Shown here in pieces: positions 6,272 through 6,572 of a stretch of 6,572 nucleotides of DNA (positions within the stretch are counted from its first letter, which is position 1; every line of letters starts with the position of its first letter). The stretch comes from Gammaproteobacteria bacterium (GTDB lineage: Bacteria > Pseudomonadota > Gammaproteobacteria > Steroidobacterales > Steroidobacteraceae). The translations under genes and the position numbers were made by a program. Location of the stretch: NCBI GenBank assembly GCA_028293725.1, contig JAQGOE010000224.1, positions 1 through 6,572 of the forward strand, read 5' to 3'. The notes under the pieces were generated by a model. The model did no database searches and was not told the DNA's origin. It worked only from the letters and a program-made list of their open reading frames with translations.

Positions 6272-6572
6272 GGAGACGGTGGCCTCGACCAATCCACCGC
6301 TGGCTTGCCCGCATCAGTCCGATCCAGGCAAATATCCATTGGGATCTCATAGGTGGCGGGTAAGCGTTTGAACTCAACCACCGTCTCCCAAGGATGGGTG
6401 AACGTGATCGGGTCCTCGACGCGGATGCGCTCCTCGAGCAGAGCGCCGCCGCTCTTCAGGTGCAGTCGTTCGGTCAGATGAAGCTTCTCACTATGGGGAA
6501 TACCGGCCGAGTCCAGCAGCGTGTTGTCGGCCCGAAAGCCGTCGGTATCGATCACGAGCTCGTCCCCCTCGA
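6268..6572 (-). CDS. C-terminal part of a 'GHWEGDTLVVDT' family protein
   Basis: Only the last 100 residues are in the window; the 5' end lies beyond the edge. The frame opens with 'EGDELVIDTDGF', the family motif, then 'GIPHSEKLHLTERLHLK', 'IRVEDPITFTHPWETVV' and a late 'DICLDR', each with a counterpart in the downstream lipoprotein ('LTEHLRLK', 'ITIVDPQYFTQPW', 'DVCLDR'). The order and spacing match, so the two genes are tandem duplicates that have diverged. The stop shares ATGA with the start of that lipoprotein. Whether it has a signal peptide or lipobox cannot be seen. Function unknown; periplasmic location is inferred from its relatives. Confidence 0.85.
   Translation of the reverse strand, partial: EGDELVIDTDGFRADNTLLDSAGIPHSEKLHLTERLHLKSGGALLEERIRVEDPITFTHPWETVVEFKRLPATYEIPMDICLDRTDAGKPAVDWSRPPSP

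Overview
The window looks like chromosomal DNA from a GC-rich, Gram-negative bacterium. The evidence is an outer-membrane TonB-dependent receptor, Sec-type and lipoprotein signal peptides, a sigma-70-like promoter and compact gene packing. The combination of a sphingomonad/Steroidobacter-style TonB receptor, DUF6152 and a family of secreted 'GHWEGDTLVVDT' proteins suggests a proteobacterium from soil or water. Taxonomy below phylum is a guess. Every convincing gene is on the minus strand, so transcription runs from the high to the low coordinates. I see no RNA gene, insertion sequence, CRISPR array or integrase.

Region by region, in transcription order: (1) 6572-6268 holds the C-terminal part of a secreted/periplasmic protein of unknown function, cut by the window edge. 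(2) 6271-5483 is a lipoprotein of the same family, joined to the first by an ATGA stop/start overlap. (3) 5373-5482 is intergenic and carries the clearest promoter of the window, with a small dyad between its -35 and -10 boxes. (4) 5342-4884 is an exported DUF6152 protein, 4887-4315 an exported SnoaL-like (NTF2-fold) protein, and 4318-3290 a LysR-type regulator; these three are linked by GTGA and TTGA overlaps. (5) 3128-3289 is intergenic and contains a strong AT-rich inverted repeat (3242-3265), a good candidate operator, and an eight-G tract just before the next start codon. (6) 3115-851 is a TonB-dependent receptor. It is linked by a TAATG overlap to (7) 851-1, a third, more distant member of the 'GHWEGDTLVVDT' family, truncated by the window edge.

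A likely reading is a substrate-uptake or response locus. The receptor imports an unidentified ligand across the outer membrane, and several small exported proteins (DUF6152, SnoaL-like, and three paralogues of an uncharacterised secreted family) act in the periplasm or at the outer membrane. The embedded LysR regulator would control the cluster, possibly through the dyads at 3242-3265 or 5446-5459. The ligand and the chemistry cannot be read from this sequence. No defence system, toxin system or obviously new enzyme is visible. The most unusual elements are the repeated paralogous family around one receptor, the chain of minimal stop/start overlaps, and the poly-G tract at the receptor's ribosome-binding position.
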